A DNA stretch of 64,000 bases from contig OX439133.1 of assembly GCA_949318235.1 (NCBI GenBank), positions 15,861,905 through 15,925,904 of the forward strand, in the 5' to 3' direction. Within the stretch, counting starts at the first letter, position 1. The number at the start of each line of letters is the position of its first letter. The translations under genes and the position numbers were made by a program. This document shows, one piece after another, positions 37,952-51,120 of this stretch. Under the pieces are notes generated by a model. It was given only the letters and a program-made list of their open reading frames with translations. It did no database searches and was not told the origin of the DNA. The DNA comes from Ecdyonurus torrentis. Its lineage: Eukaryota; Arthropoda; Insecta; Ephemeroptera; Heptageniidae.

Positions 37952-38209
37952 GTTTAATTTTGTAAAATATTTAGGAAAGTGGGAAAAACTATGCCTACCC
38001 ACAAAATAGACTATGCCTACCCACAAAATAGCATTGCAGCCTCAAAGTAAAATTTTTTAACATATAATTGTAATAAAAAGTTGCCAATTTAGTTGCTGTA
38101 ATGCTGTCTCAAAAAAATCAAAATCACTAATTGACAGTAAATAATCATACTTTTTAATTGATACAGGAAAACTCAACTTTGCGAATAATTAAATAATAAT
38201 TCACTGTTA

Positions 38210-38372
38210 TACAAGCAATCGTCCCTATTGCAGCAAATTGTTTCAAGTGAAATTATCACGAGCGCTTCATACGTTCCATCTGACATAGTAAACCCTATGT
38301 AGATGGAACGTTTGACGAGCTCGTGAAAATTTCACTTGATACATTTTGATGCGATAAGAGACGCGATGCAAA
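38210..38372. repeat. Foldback repeat, family J
   Basis: Its arms are TCAAGTGAAATTATCACGAGC and GCTCGTGAAAATTTCACTTGA, with an inner CGTTCCATCT/AGATGGAACG pair. A diverged copy with the same pairing lies near 35195-35345, in intron 4 of the THAP-transposase gene. Confidence 0.6.
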
Positions 38373-38449
38373 TATCAGTTTGGGTTAGAAAAGCATTGAT
38401 ATATCTAAAGTCCGCACCACCTAAGGATGTTTGATACTTCTTAAGGGAG

Positions 38450-38785
38450 TAGGGTACCGACCTTATATCTTAAAAACTAGTAAGTGTTTTGGGTCTAAAT
38501 TTGGTGTCATTGTGTAGCTAAGGGTCACACCTAGCCGTGATAAAAATTTCAAGATGTTTGACCGTCCCGAAAAAAAAAAAGAAAAAAAAATTAAAATTAA
38601 CGTTGGGCCTTATGGGCTTAAAATTTCAAAAAATCATATTAAATTAATTTGCACAGTGACCCCCCCCCCCCTCCCCAATTTTTATATATTTAAAATTGTC
38701 TCAAGCTGAAGTATCAATGCGCAAAATTTCAGATTTTTTTGACGAGACAAGTTTTAGTCTAATGGCCGATGTTGTCCTCTACTCC
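38450..38785. repeat. Dispersed repeat, family I copy 3 (diverged)
   Basis: It is recognisable by the order of shared blocks: GTGATAAAAATTTCA, GCCTTATGGG, GTGACCCCCC and GTATCAATGCGCAAAATTTCAG. It also holds a C-rich run. Confidence 0.45.
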
Positions 38786-38868
38786 CTTAAATACTAGTCA
38801 TCTATTTAACCAAAAACTGTCATTTGAAATGCGTGATATTTGTGGGTGATAATGCAAACTAAGAGTGC

Positions 38869-39130
38869 ATATCGATACTCGTTGGCAGCACTGTGGCAGT
38901 TACGGTACGAATTCAATTTTCAATGTTTTTGCCTGATTGCTGTGTCATTTTCCTGTGGCTGCCTCAACTTTTCACTGCCAGCATTTCCAGCAAAAATTTG
39001 CCGGAAGTGACAACATTTAGAAGTGGCCCATTTGACCCCCTTTGACAATGTGCTGAAACCGCTGGCAGCATTGTTTCATTCCTATTTCACAGCGCTGTCT
39101 GCGCTAGCAGCAAGTATTGGATATGCACCC
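38869..39130. mobile_element. GC-richer MITE with AGTGCATATC ends
   Basis: The left end AGAGTGCATATCGATACTCGTTGGCAGC is mirrored by GCTAGCAGCAAGTATTGGATATGCACCCT. Its base composition differs clearly from the flanks. No second copy was seen. Confidence 0.6.
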
Positions 39131-39918
39131 TAAATATCCCTGGCTAAATGTTTGTTTGTTTGTTTTTTATTAATTTTTTTAGTGACTCATATTTATTATT
39201 ATTATTAGTGTTCTTTTTTTGCTGTGATATTATTTAGATGGTACAAATGAAAATGCAAACTTATAAAAGTATAAACAAAGCTGCTAAACAAAAATGTTGC
39301 ATTTTTTAAATTATATTTGTTTATTTTTTTTTTACAAATTTATTATTATTGTTATAATTTTCCTATAAAAGATCTCAAAAAATAGTAGGCTATATATAGC
39401 GTACCTATGTATATATAAAAATAAAGGGGCTTCAACCTTAAAAAAATACATCCTCTTTTCTAATTAAAAAATGTAAATAAATAAAAATATGATATTATGA
39501 AAAGATCTCAATTGCAATATAAAATAATATATATCAATAAAGTTGTTGGTATAAGATAATGAAATAATGAATGTTAGTAAGATATCAACAAATGAATTAA
39601 AATATGTGTAAACCTCTTATTCTATGTAACTAAATGTGGTAAATATGTGTAAAAATGCAAAAATATATATTTAAACCATATAATAATTAAATATTTGCAA
39701 ATAAAAGTATATATATAAATGTTAAAAATATCAGCATAAACTTAAATTTATTTGTAAAATATAAAATATATATTAATAATAATAATAATGCTGTACACAG
39801 GACCACGATAATATATTGCCAGTCAAAAAACTCGCACTAAATTTGCAATGTTATTCTTATGAGAAAAACATGTGCTGGATTTAAATGGTAAAACATATTA
39901 TCGCGGTGATGTGTACTG

Positions 39919-40042
39919 TACAGCTCTGGCTAAAAGTTTGAGAACGTTTTGTATAGGCAACCCGCAAACACACTGTGTTATCATTATGGGAAAACGCTGC
40001 GGCCGTCGCTGCCCCATTCTTAAACTTTTGGCAAGAGCTGTA
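39919..40042. mobile_element. Tc1-like mini-element
   Basis: It begins TACAGCTCTGGCTAAAAGTTTGAGAACG and ends with the near inverse (CATTCTTAAACTTTTGGCAAGAGCTGTA). CAGCTCTGGC-type ends are typical of Tc1-like elements. The same end reappears at 63858. It abuts the next element at a shared TA. Confidence 0.7.
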
Positions 40043-40322
40043 CAGTTTCAGACAAGTGAAAGGTAACCATTTAGACATATTGCTATTTTGCGCGCCTTAA
40101 ATTTTATGTGGAAGCGATTTTGCCGTTTCATATTCTCGTGTTTTGATGCATGTTTAGGTATAGCGTTATCTATCAGGGGAGCTGCTTTAACCAACAAGCC
40201 AAACATGCCTCGTGATGCACGTGAATATAACATAATATTAATAATACAGTTTTCACATAAGCTGAGGCGCGCAAAAAAGTAGCAAGTTGAAACGGCTACC
40301 TTTCATTTGTCTGAAACTGCAC
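40040..40322. mobile_element. MITE with CAGTTTCAGACAA ends (family K)
   Basis: The left end TACAGTTTCAGACAAGTGAAAGG is mirrored at the right by CCTTTCATTTGTCTGAAACTGCA. A second copy at 47631-47901 shares the body (AGCGTTA, ACACGTGAAT and TTTCGCGCGC-type blocks). Confidence 0.7.
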
Positions 40323-40775
40323 ATGTTTTAACAACTATAGACCCTCTAGTGTAATATTGTGTATTACTTATTATTCTGAAAGAGCTCAATCTTTTATTGA
40401 TTTATGTTATGTGAATTTTAAATTTGTCCCTGTATCATAATGGCTGTAGCATGATTGATGTGAAGTAAATATCAAGCCCTTGCTGACTGGCTTTAGTGGC
40501 CAAGAATAGCATTTTAAAGTGCAGAAATGCGCTTCAACCACTGGCTTTAATGCCATAATAGAGCAATGAATAACATACTGTATAGCTCTACACAGGGCAA
40601 ACACCTTTTTTTTTTCTTGGATACCTCAAACTATAATTCAACCTATTAACAGCACCAATGCTCTTAAAAATATTGTATTTTTAAATTGGCAAAATGAGTT
40701 GTAATCCTGGTCGGCCTCTTATGGAATAAAGAGTCTAAGATAATTATCAAGTCTTTTAAATACAAACTTCGTTGT

Positions 40776-40808
<33 letters not shown>

Positions 40809-40937
40809 TGATGCGACCTTATGAATCTTACCTGTTCTTTCCATAGATCTCATAATCGCAAGGCAAAAAAAAAAAAAAAAAACTACTACTACGAGGTCTC
40901 TATTTGGAAGAACTGAAATATTATTTGCATGAATTTG

Positions 40938-41254
40938 TTAAAGGTGTAGAATACCTTGAACAAAAAAACATGTCTAATATCCTGACATACCTAAATATCA
41001 ATGTTGAATTGGCCAGAGTCATTGATTTCTAATTTATTTTCCATTCACAAAATGAAAACTGCGGGTTTATGACATCACAGCTCGCCTGTTTCTGCGTGCG
41101 TGGAATAGTGAACTATTACGTCACAAACCTGCAGCTGTCATTTTGTAAATGGAAAATAAATCAGAAATCAATGACTCCGGCCCGATTAAAGTTGATATTT
41201 AGGTATTTTAGAATATTAGGCAACTTTTTTGTTCAAGGTGTTCTACGCTTTTAA
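40938..41254. mobile_element. Palindromic TTAA-flanked MITE, family B copy 3
   Basis: It begins TTAAAGGTGTAGAATACC and ends GGTGTTCTACGCTTTTAA. The arm centre (AACTGCGGGTTTATGACATCAC) is shared with copy 4 but not with copies 1 and 2. Confidence 0.75.
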
Positions 41255-41942
41255 CTTCTTTTAAGTGCTAATTTTATTTTCCCATATAGATACTTGCAAT
41301 AGGACTCCTCTGAAGGTGATAATTAAATATATTGACTCTCATGGCCACTGGTATAAATAGTTAAAAATACTCCAGAATAATAAAAAAATAATAGATCAGT
41401 AAAAAATTAAACTTTCATATTTTTTTTTCTCATCTTAAGCCAAGACCTGATTCTGAATTTAAATACATTAATACTCTTATTGTGATATTATTTTTATTGT
41501 ATGTATGTATAAAATATCATTCAAGGAGCTTAAAAAAAAATATGCCATATAAGAATAAAATAATTATATAATATGTGTATGTATACCATAAATAAAATAT
41601 ATATACTATAGAATCTTGTAATATACAGTAAATGTGTTTGTGTGTGAAAATAAAAAATAATAATAAAATAAATAAATAAATGTTATAATCAGAATAACAT
41701 TACTCAGAATATTTATTTGAAATTTTATTTGTTATTTTTATGTTTTACATAATTTACAATACTTTTTTTTTTCTTTCCTTTCATTTTGGGCACATATTTT
41801 AATTGTAAGATATTCACATTTACATATTGCTATATTACTATTATTATTATTGCTAGGATGAAATTGTAATTGTAAAAATTTAAATGTCTACCAGAAATGA
41901 TTAATAAATATTTTGAAAAATCGTCTATGCTATAATTAATAG

Positions 41943-42491
41943 TTAAAAGATTTGATAGAAAAACACAGATAGATTTGGAAAAATTGGGGAAATGATAGAT
42001 AGTAAGAGCTTACACTATTAGGGATGCGGATGCCGTCGTAGAGAAAATCTTCTAACCTAGACTGAAAAGAAATTTAAAAGCATAACAATATAAGTGATTC
42101 TGATTGTTCTACAGAGCAATATGACTAATATGAGCCACTTACATACATAGAGTGGATGGAAGGAGAGATATAGAGGCAGGTCTATAAAACGTCATGGTCT
42201 GAGGTGGTTGGAAGATGTTTGAAACAAGAATGTACGCAGTATGAGATGCAAAAGGAAATGTATGAAACAAGGTATGAGACTGAAGGAAGCAAGAGAAATA
42301 TGTCAGGATAAAACATCTGTGTTATTGGCTTACCCCGAAAGGGATTATAGCGTCATGATATGAATTTCACACAGTAATTTCAGGTTAGTATTTTCTCTAC
42401 CATGTAATCCCTGTTAGTATAAGCTCATACTATCTCCCAAGCTCCATTTTTCCTACTCTATCTATGTGTTTTACTATCAAATCTTTTTATA
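41943..42491. mobile_element. Element with terminal inverted repeats of about 110 bp enclosing a LINE-like coding remnant
   Basis: The left arm (TTAAAAGATTTGATAGAAAAACACA...) and the inverted right arm match over roughly 110 bp. Between them, at about 42165-42361, one frame reads GRSIKRHGLRWLEDV, a stop, then MRLKEAREICQDK. That layout resembles the C-terminal tail of LINE polyproteins and contains an in-frame stop. A lone left arm recurs at 62620-62770. Which part mobilised which is unclear. Confidence 0.55.
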
Positions 42492-42612
42492 ATCATAATA
42501 ATATGGTTACGTAGTTTTTTAATAGATTTCATAGGCCAAATCATACAAGTCACTTTTTTTTTTAGCCTATACAGTATAATTATTAATTAAATAATCCACA
42601 TTTTTGTACATA

Positions 42613-43409
42613 TTAATTCAATTCAAAATCAATTTTTGGTAAATTAGTTTCATTTATAATTAGATTTTTTATTTTATTTGGTATTATAACGCAAGTTCTA
42701 ATATGTTCTGGTAAATCTGGTATATTATCAATATTTTCATTACAAATAGTACAAATATTTTTAGGATAATGTATTACTTTTATATGATCTATTAGTTGAT
42801 CAACTGTATTATGTTTTGCATTGCATTGAAAGCATATAAATATATTACATATTATTATATGATTTCTTTTATCTGAAATTTTTATTTCTTCAAAGCAATT
42901 TTTACAAATGTAAGTTGGAGGTACAGGTTTACGAAGTATTGCTATGTGCTTTTTAATTTTCAATATTTTTTCTTCTTTTTTATGTACTATCTTTTTGGGT
43001 TTTATACGTTTTTTTAATGGCTTTTTAGAAACTAATGGAACGTTACTTTTTAATGGTTGTTCTTTAAACGATTCTTCTTTTTCTGTACATTTTTCTACCT
43101 CTTTTTTTAATTTTCCATAAGCATGTTCTTTAACATGTTCTAAAATATCAGTAATGTTTTTACTATTACAAAAGTCACAAGATAATAGTGAAGAAGATAA
43201 ATCAATATGTTGTTGTAAAATATGAGTATAAAAATATTGTGGACCTAAAAATTTAGTTTTACATATTTTACAATAATGACAAGTACTATTATGTGAATTT
43301 AATTCAATTTCTGATACAAAGGATATTTTACAATCAGGACATATAAATGTGACGACAAATTCCAAGTTTTCTTCTATAAATTCAATATCTGAATCGCTCT
43401 CTGCAAGAT
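42613..43409 (-). CDS. Zinc-finger last exon C (264 aa) of the minus-strand THAP/zinc-finger locus
   Basis: An acceptor (ttttttcacag) precedes AT|CTT GCA, so the exon starts two bases into a codon; a G from the upstream donor makes Asp. The reading frame runs to a stop at 42613. Cys/His pairs appear in order: CPDC, then CKICKTKF with HILQQH, CDFC with HVKEHA, a Lys-rich hinge, CKNC, CFQCNAKH with HIKVIH, and CTIC with HIRTC. The layout is the same as in exons A and B, so the three are paralogues. C2H2-like fingers of this sort usually bind DNA, RNA or protein; the target is unknown. It is 9 kb downstream of exon B and may belong to the same gene as an alternative end or have its own promoter. 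Confidence 0.75.
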
Positions 43410-43643
43410 CTGTGAAAAAACATTTTTTGGATTACTTAAAAAGCATTCATTTACTTTTATTTTGTAAGTATAATTATATATAGTTTATTGCGAGTAAAGC
43501 ATCATTACAAAAAATTATATATTTTTTTGTTACAATTAGATTCTATAGCCTAATTTTTATTACACATAAATATATATTTATAATGTATGTAATATAGAGG
43601 CCTATACTGTACTTATAATAAATAGTATATTATGTATTTATAG

Positions 43644-43882
43644 GAAAAAGAAAGGAGTACCATCGCAGTATGGACAAACATGTGAAGCTAAAATCTGATA
43701 GGGAGAAACCAAATAAGAGTTGGCGCCAGGCAGAGTGCATAGGGCCGTGCATAACGGCTTGAGACATATATGGCATGATATATTTTTAACCTCTATCTCC
43801 ATTTGAGATTGTCAGTTGACGCTGCTGCCTCTGGTGCAAACTCTCATTTGGTTTCTCTATCATATTTTAGCTTCACATGTTT
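43644..43882. mobile_element. Foldback MITE family G copy 2 (partly eroded)
   Basis: It shares GGGAGAAACCAAATAAGAGTTGGCGCC and the inverted CTCTCATTTGGTTTCTC with copy 1. The centre is replaced by other sequence. It lies upstream of exon C. Confidence 0.65.
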
Positions 43883-44614
43883 ATAATAGTATTAAATCAA
43901 GATTAAGATACATTATTAATAAATATTTAGATATATGATTAAGCTAACAGAAAAGGATAGTGGAAACCAACCAGGACCATATTATTATACTACAATGAAA
44001 AGATGTCCTTTAGTCAAAATCTTACTATTCTGCTACAACTGAACCATTGGCCAACATCAGGGTTAAATGTTAAACTCTCTTAAGGCCCTGCTATTTTAAA
44101 TGTGTGAGCACATGCTATAGCACAGAGTTAATATACAACACATTGGTAGATTTTGGCAAAATACTCATCCATGAGAAATGAAGTATGTTCTTTCATGTGT
44201 TTATCTCTACGCTATAGTAATATTTTCACGCAAGACAAGACATCATGTCAAAGTCTTTGATGGTTTCCTTTATTCAGTTCTTTTAATTTTGTCATATTTT
44301 TATATTTCAAGTAAAAGAGCAAAATATAGTACGTTATCGTTATGGAAGCTTTTTTTTTTTTTTTTTTTTTTTTTGTGTCAATTTTAATTAGGCCTATATT
44401 TTGTAATATATAGGATAATCATACCGCATGCTGATAAAAATTAATACAAGTAATAATATTGCATTATACCTCTTTTTGTATCTCCTGTAGATGCTAATAC
44501 TATTGTTATTCTTTAATATTACGTATACTGTACTAATACTATGGTACTTGCATCAAAAATCTTAAGGCGACAGTTTTACATTTACAGAATGCTGCATTCA
44601 GCATTCAGCATTCA

Positions 44615-44647
<33 letters not shown>

Positions 44648-45602
44648 CAAATTTGACGTTCAAAAATTGAATTCATATATTTATCAAGTTTAATTTTCTT
44701 AAATACATAAAAAAAAATAATAATAATAATTAGATCTTTGTTCTCTGATTCATTTTCATAAATATAAAAAGTTATAGGCCTATAATCAAGTTATGAAAAA
44801 TTGTCACATTTTTATTTATTTTTAAAGGTAACTTTGTATTTGCTTGCCTCCCCCTCCCCCCTCCCCCCTCCCCCAAAGTTAATCAGAGCTATATTAAAAT
44901 TCACCCTGACTTTAGTAATGCAAAGGGGTAGTTTCGTATTTAGTTCAGCACGCAAAACAATAAATTTCAAAATCATAAATAAAAGCAATCATAAAAAAAA
45001 GGAGAGTTTGAGTCAAATAAATGAATAAAAAAAAAAATCAAATCCATCAAAAAATGCTAATTTCTATAATTACTGAAAATACTTAAAGTTTAGTAGTAAG
45101 AAACCAGAATTAAAAAGAGGAAGAAATTATAAATCATAATATAAAAGGGTTTACCTGCCTTTTTTTTTTTTAATTTTTCTTCCATCGCTGCAATTTTTGC
45201 TCCTTTTGAGTTAAAAATATTCATTTGAAACAAGTGCTATAGATAGGAAATAATTACACTACTACAAAATACTAACAAACAATTGCAGTTAGTTAAAATA
45301 AAAGGAAATGATAGATAAAACTAGCAAGGTTCTATAGACCAGCAAAATATCTTGAGAAAATTTAGGTAAAAAAATTTGTAACTTTCGGCACAATACTCCA
45401 AGTGAAGAAATATATTTGTGTGCCTTCATCAGTCTTTTCAAACTTAAAAAAAACTTTAAAAAAATTTAAAAAATAAAAAATCCTGATCTGTAAGGGCTGA
45501 TGAAGGCACCCACACACATCCTCTTTTTAAGTTTTGTGCCAAAAGCTATCTAATGTGTTAATTATCTCTAAGCTAGCAACAACAACAAGCAAACAAAAAA
45601 CT

Positions 45603-45768
45603 ATTGACTAAGAAAGGAACAACTGTTTTGAGGCTGACTTTAACCAATTGCCCTTACATCTGTTTCCGTTTCGACATACTACTCATGCGTAGTATGTCAA
45701 AACAGAAGCGGATGTCAGCGAAATCTCTTATAGTTGGCCTCAAAACAGTTGTTCCTTTATCAGTCAAT
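45603..45768. mobile_element. Palindromic MITE, family C copy 3
   Basis: A complete copy with TTGACTAAGAAAGGAACAACTG at the left and its inverse CAGTTGTTCCTTTATCAGTCAA at the right. The loop contains CATGCG. TA on both sides suggests the target site. Confidence 0.75.
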
Positions 45769-45907
45769 AGTAGATTACTGCACTAGGGTAAGAATCTTGC
45801 TAGCTTTCCTTATATTTTACTTCTAATTTACACGTATTTGAAGACAAAAATAAATAACATATCGATGGCTCTGCAGAAAACCAAACTATCCATAGTCTCT
45901 GCACACT

Positions 45908-46025
45908 TCAAATTTGAAACATCTGCGCTCTCCGCCTCACCCAAAACTGAAGCATCTCTTACCAGCGTACTATTATAGATGCTTCAATTTCGGGAGAGGC
46001 GGAGAGCACAGATGTTCCAAATTTA
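45908..46025. repeat. Foldback repeat with CTCTCCGCCTC arms
   Basis: AAATTTGAAACATCTGCGCTCTCCGCCTC is mirrored by GAGGCGGAGAGCACAGATGTTCCAAATTT. The inner GAAGCATCT/AGATGCTTC arms pair too. Confidence 0.6.
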
Positions 46026-46931
46026 AGACGCGCGGAGAATGCAGTTAGTTCAGTTCTCCACGAAGTCATCGACATAATAAAATTACAGAAGTCAATAATC
46101 AGAAATGAATCTTTATTTTTTGTAAAAAGTCAAATTTAGAGGCACATTTCTGATAATTTTAGATAATATGTAAGTTGAAGACAATTAAACTTATTGGAAT
46201 TGTTTTAAAAAAAGGCAAATAAACCCAAAATTTGATTATAACCATCATATTTTTAATTTCAAACCAGATTAAAATGCAACTACACTTTTTACGTTACATT
46301 AAAATTTACACCACAAATTTTAATACATATAATCTAAATATATAGTATAGTACCAAAAATTACAAAAATCCTCACATTATAGACAAATTATTAAGTTAAG
46401 ACTTATTAATTAATATATTTATTATTATTTTAAATGAATAGACTTACAAAAAGGTTTAGTGAAAATAATAATAATCAACTCGGAGACCAACAATAGTAAC
46501 AAAATGTTAGCAGACGACTTTGTATTTAACATGCTTTCGTATGGGGAACTGAAACTCACGTTAGAACTCTTTGACAATAAAATTTATAATGTAGCTTACC
46601 AAGCATATCATTTTCCAGAATTTCAATCCATTTGTTACAAATTATATTTTCATCTAATTGACTTGAAATTCACGAAAACAAAAGTTCTGAGGCTCAGTAA
46701 GCTACAGTAAAAATTTCAGTACATAAAAAGCTCCAAGTTAAAGCTGCATCGTTCCTCCATAAGAAAGCATATTAAATCATGACAGGAACACTAAGTTGTC
46801 CACTAGCACTTTGTTAGTATTACGGCGCAATGAGTTTGTTTATTTTCTCACCAAACCTAGTTTTGTACATCTACTATTGATGACCTAGTACTGTATAACA
46901 TTGAATTTTAAATTGTAAGAGAGCTTAAGCG

Positions 46932-46975
<44 letters not shown>

Positions 46976-47217
46976 TATTATTATTTTTTACTGTTACTTA
47001 TTGAAGCTCTATACATACATACAGAATGATTAAACTTTACAAGTTACTTTCTAAAATGAAAATATTTATTTTTAAATAATAATAATATGCAATCCATTGC
47101 AATTATGAAAAAAAAAATATGATTCATTAAATAATATTAATAATAAAAAGACTTTCAAAAAGATACTTATTGAGAAAATTCATAAACCCACAACTTAACA
47201 TCTTTAATAAAGATCTA

Positions 47218-47524
47218 GTAAGCAGATGACTTTGTTGGTATTACTGATTTGATTTTACATGCTTTTTATAGAGGAACAAAGCAATTATTTTTTTTTCTTG
47301 GTGCTAAATTTTTACTGTCACTTTCTAAGCCTTAACTTTCCTATATTTCAAGCCATTCAGTTACAAATTATATTTCATATCAATAACTTGAAATTTAGGA
47401 AATTTTGAAACATAGTAAGCTATAGTATAATTGTTAGCATTGAGAAAAAAAAATGGTTTGAGTTATGGTTCACCCATATAAAAACATGTTGTATCAATTC
47501 AAGAATACGAAGTCGTCTGCTTTA
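47218..47524. mobile_element. MITE with AGCAGACGACTT ends
   Basis: AGCAGATGACTTTG at the left is mirrored by GAAGTCGTCTGCT at the right. A related copy starts at about 46510 (AGCAGACGACTTTG) and shares the body (CAAATTATATTTCAT, AGTAAGCTA). Confidence 0.55.
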
Positions 47525-47553
47525 CACTTCATCGGTGTTGTTTGGCTATGGGT

Positions 47554-47983
47554 CTATTGACTTAAAAAAGAAACAACTGTTTTGAGGCCATCTTGAAGTA
47601 ATTTCGCTCTCATTTGCTTCCGTTTCTGTGTACAGTTTCTAACAAATACCAATGTAACCATTTAAACATGTTGCCTTTTCGCGCGCTTCAAATTTTATAT
47701 TATATTGTTGCGTCATATTCACGTGTTTTGTCATGCACTCAGGGGTAGCGTTACCTATCCAGTGAGCTGCATTAGACAGCAAGCCAAACACACCTTGTGC
47801 TACACGTGAATGTGACATAATAATATAGTTTGTACAGTACATATGTGTCCAAGAAAGCAGCAAGTTTAAACATTGGCCTTTCATTTGTCTTAAACTGTAC
47901 TGCATATGCGTGTTACATAGAAACAGAAAAGAGTGTGAGCAAAAGTGTTACAATTCAACCTCAAAACAGTTGCTTCTCAGTTT
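47554..47983. mobile_element. Family C copy 4 split by a nested family K element
   Basis: The outer arms (GAAACAACTGTTTTGAGGCC and CCTCAAAACAGTTGCTTC) belong to family C. Between them, 47631-47901 is a family K copy with TACAGTTTCTAACAAA and TTTGTCTTAAACTGTAC ends. The order shows that K inserted after C. Confidence 0.65.
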
Positions 47984-48489
47984 ACTTTCACAGTAAATTT
48001 CTTCTTATAAGTCTTCCAATGTAGCATCCGACAAAGAAAATAAAATTCCAAAAATAAAATAAGTCTTAACAATTTTATAAAACACACACTTAACTGACAT
48101 TATTTATTATGGCACAAACAAACAAGAGAGAACAATTAATATTGACTTAAACTAGAGAATAAAGTCTTCTTATAAAATTAACCAAAAAGCAAATAGAAAG
48201 TCTCCTCTATCAAGATTTCTTGCTCCAAAAAGCTAATAATAATTGGAAGAAATTAATGAGGAGAGAAAATAAGAAAGACAGAGAGAGAGAGAGAGAAAAA
48301 AAAACTAAAAGAGTAAAAGCATCTCCATATGCAAACCAAAACAAAATAAAACGCAAGAAAAATAATCAATGACCATAAATGAAATAAACCTTAATACTAT
48401 TATGTAAAGCTATCAAATCAAAGCAACCACGTTAAATAAACCACTTGACAAATTAATGACATCTAAACCCTTATTGAATTAGGTCCTTG

Positions 48490-48526
<37 letters not shown>

Positions 48527-49844
48527 CTCCAAAATGTTCTTTTTTATAAACTTTTATTTTTGTATTTTTTTGTTTTTAATTCATTTCTTGCGTTTTGCAG
48601 AAATTATGAAAATAAATAAAACTCATTCTGAATACTTTAAGTGTTTTTTGATGATATCAAAAGAAAAATATAAATAGTAATAAATTGAAATACAAATCAA
48701 AAAAATTGCCAGGACCCAATTATTATAAATCTATAATACAGTAAACTCTTCAGTTTGTTAATAATTTTAGATGGCAGTAATTAACATTTTTCAGCAGCAA
48801 TCAACATAAAACATTTTAAGAAGTGCTGTTAAATAAAAGAAGAAAAAAAAAATGAAACTTTTGTGATTCAGATTGTTGGATGTGGATACATAGGCTATTA
48901 TTTAATCTTTTTTTTTTTTTTTTTTTTTTTTTTGCAGCCTAGACAAAGTGGTGTCTGTTACACATATTTGATCTTTTTTTTTTTTTTTTTCTCTCGTAAT
49001 TTTCTAATTTAGATTGAAAAAAAAAACTTGATTTTAACAGCACTAATTTCAATGTGTTTTTATGAACTTCTTACTGTACATTTATAAAATGACACTTTTT
49101 ATGGATCTATTACAAATTCACAAAATTATCAATTTACTGTATTATTTCTGTTAAAAAAAATCTTCTAAATTAAGTTTAAAATAATATTCTTCAGTTCCTT
49201 TAAAATGTACAAAGTTACTTAAATCAGACTTAGAAAAAAACATAAACAATAAATCAAATAAACTAAAAAAAAATTAAGTTAGTATTATTATTGCAATTTG
49301 TTATTATTTATTATTTTTTTGTACTAACATAACTAGCATTATTTTAAAAAAACAAAGCACAAAACAAGTTAATAATAATAATAAAATCTTAAAGATTACT
49401 CCAATAGTAATATCATAATATTTATTTTAATGTTAGTATGCAATAAGTACCATTTTAACCATTAATATTTAAGACACATTTATGTTAGTATAGTAAGAAA
49501 TTCTAATTTTTGCACTAATAGTTTTTAAGAATTTTACTATTTTACGTTACGTATTTTATACTTTTTTTTTTTTTTTTCTTCTATTTTTCTTTTTCTTTTA
49601 GAAAACAAAAATCTCAGTGATACATTTTAAGCTTATACAAAGAAAATTCACAAAAGTTCAAACCCCAATTTTTTAGATAGAGTTAAGTGACAACTTAGGT
49701 TGTTACATTTATTAACATTAGAGAGCGTTTAAGAATAAGTTACTTTTTTTTTTTTTTTACACTTTTATTAATTTACGACATACTTTACTCATGTTATACT
49801 TTATAAGGGGAAAAAAATCACATCATGGTTTGATTAATAATTTA

Positions 49845-50525
49845 AAAGAAAAAGACAGAAGAAATCAGCAAGAGCATAGCCATAGTGAAGAGTCCCATAG
49901 TTTGTTGAAAATCTTGCTATCACAAAGATTATAAACATATACATATTGGAGAGCTTTTGGTACCAAACTCCAAGAGAAAATGTTGTGACTTCATCAGTCC
50001 TTACAGACTTAGAAACTATAAATGATGACTGTTCATTTACAGTTTCTCTTCTTAAAAGTCTTTAAAGGTGTAGAACACTTTGAACAAAAAAATATGTCTA
50101 ATATCCTAACATGTCTAAATATCAACGTTGATTTGGCCAGCGTATTTTATTTCTAATTTATTTTCCATTCCTAAAATGACAGCTGCGAGTTTGTGATGTC
50201 ACAGCTCACTACTCCGTGTGCGTGGAAACAGGCGAGCTGTGACGTCACAAACCCGCAGCTGTGATTTTATGAATGGAACATAAATTAGAAATCAATGACT
50301 CTGGCCGAATCAACATTGATATTCAGGTATGTTAGGGTATTAGACATATTTTTTTGCTCAAGGTGTTCTACGCGCTTTAAGGACTGCTGAGAGCACACAC
50401 TCTGTTTTCTCTTGAAGTTTAGTGCCAAAAGCTATTTAATATGTTTAGAATTTGTGTTCTAGCAAGATTTTCACCAAACTATGGGACTAACTTTACTATG
50501 GTAAGCCCATTGCATTTTTTTTTCT
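49845..50525. mobile_element. Family S element interrupted by family B copy 4
   Basis: The family S arms (AGACAGAAGAAATCAGCAAGAGC, CTCCAAGAGAAAATGTTG, ACTTCATCAGTCCTTACAG at the left; their inverses at the right) are separated by 50062-50380. That insert is a full family B palindrome with TTAAAGGTGTAGAACAC and GTGTTCTACGCGCTTTAA ends. Confidence 0.7.
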
Positions 50526-51074
50526 ATCATTTTCTTATAATTTTCAACTTATTTACATACATATATTTATGAAGTAAATATTTCATAACAGAAAAAAATT
50601 ATAAAATATAACTAAAATACAAGACAAGTGTAATGAGTATAATTTAGTTAAGAAATCTTAAAACTATGGTTTCAAAAATTTTATTTGTATACCTATATAT
50701 TTTTTAATTTATTCCTTTAGCTACTGTACCTGACATAAGTCTGAATCCATTACATTATTTGCAAAATATTCCACTAAAAGACATTAAAATTATTATTTTC
50801 AGTTCACGAGTTCATAAGCAACAAAATATATTCTTATTCTAGCATCAAATACTTGAAATTTTAGTTTAAAAAAAAATATATTAATTAAAATAATCCCTAT
50901 AAATTTAGGTGTTTTAATTATATTAGCTTATATCAATATTTGAAATAAAACTAATTCAAGTAACACTGAGATTTTTGTTTACAATTCTATACATCAAATG
51001 TAATCATATTTTTAGCTGTTTATAACTGTTCATAAGTATTTACCTAAAGTATAATATTTTGTTTCACCTATCCA

Positions 51075-51120
<46 letters not shown>

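Noticed and set aside
39872..40282. Several open frames of 60-65 codons
   Set aside because: All lie in the Tc1-like and family K mini-elements, are short and overlap on both strands.
46459..46710. An 83-codon frame that looks protein-like
   Set aside because: The same DNA recurs in mutated form in the element at 47218-47524 with AGCAGACGACTT ends, so it is repeat sequence rather than a gene.
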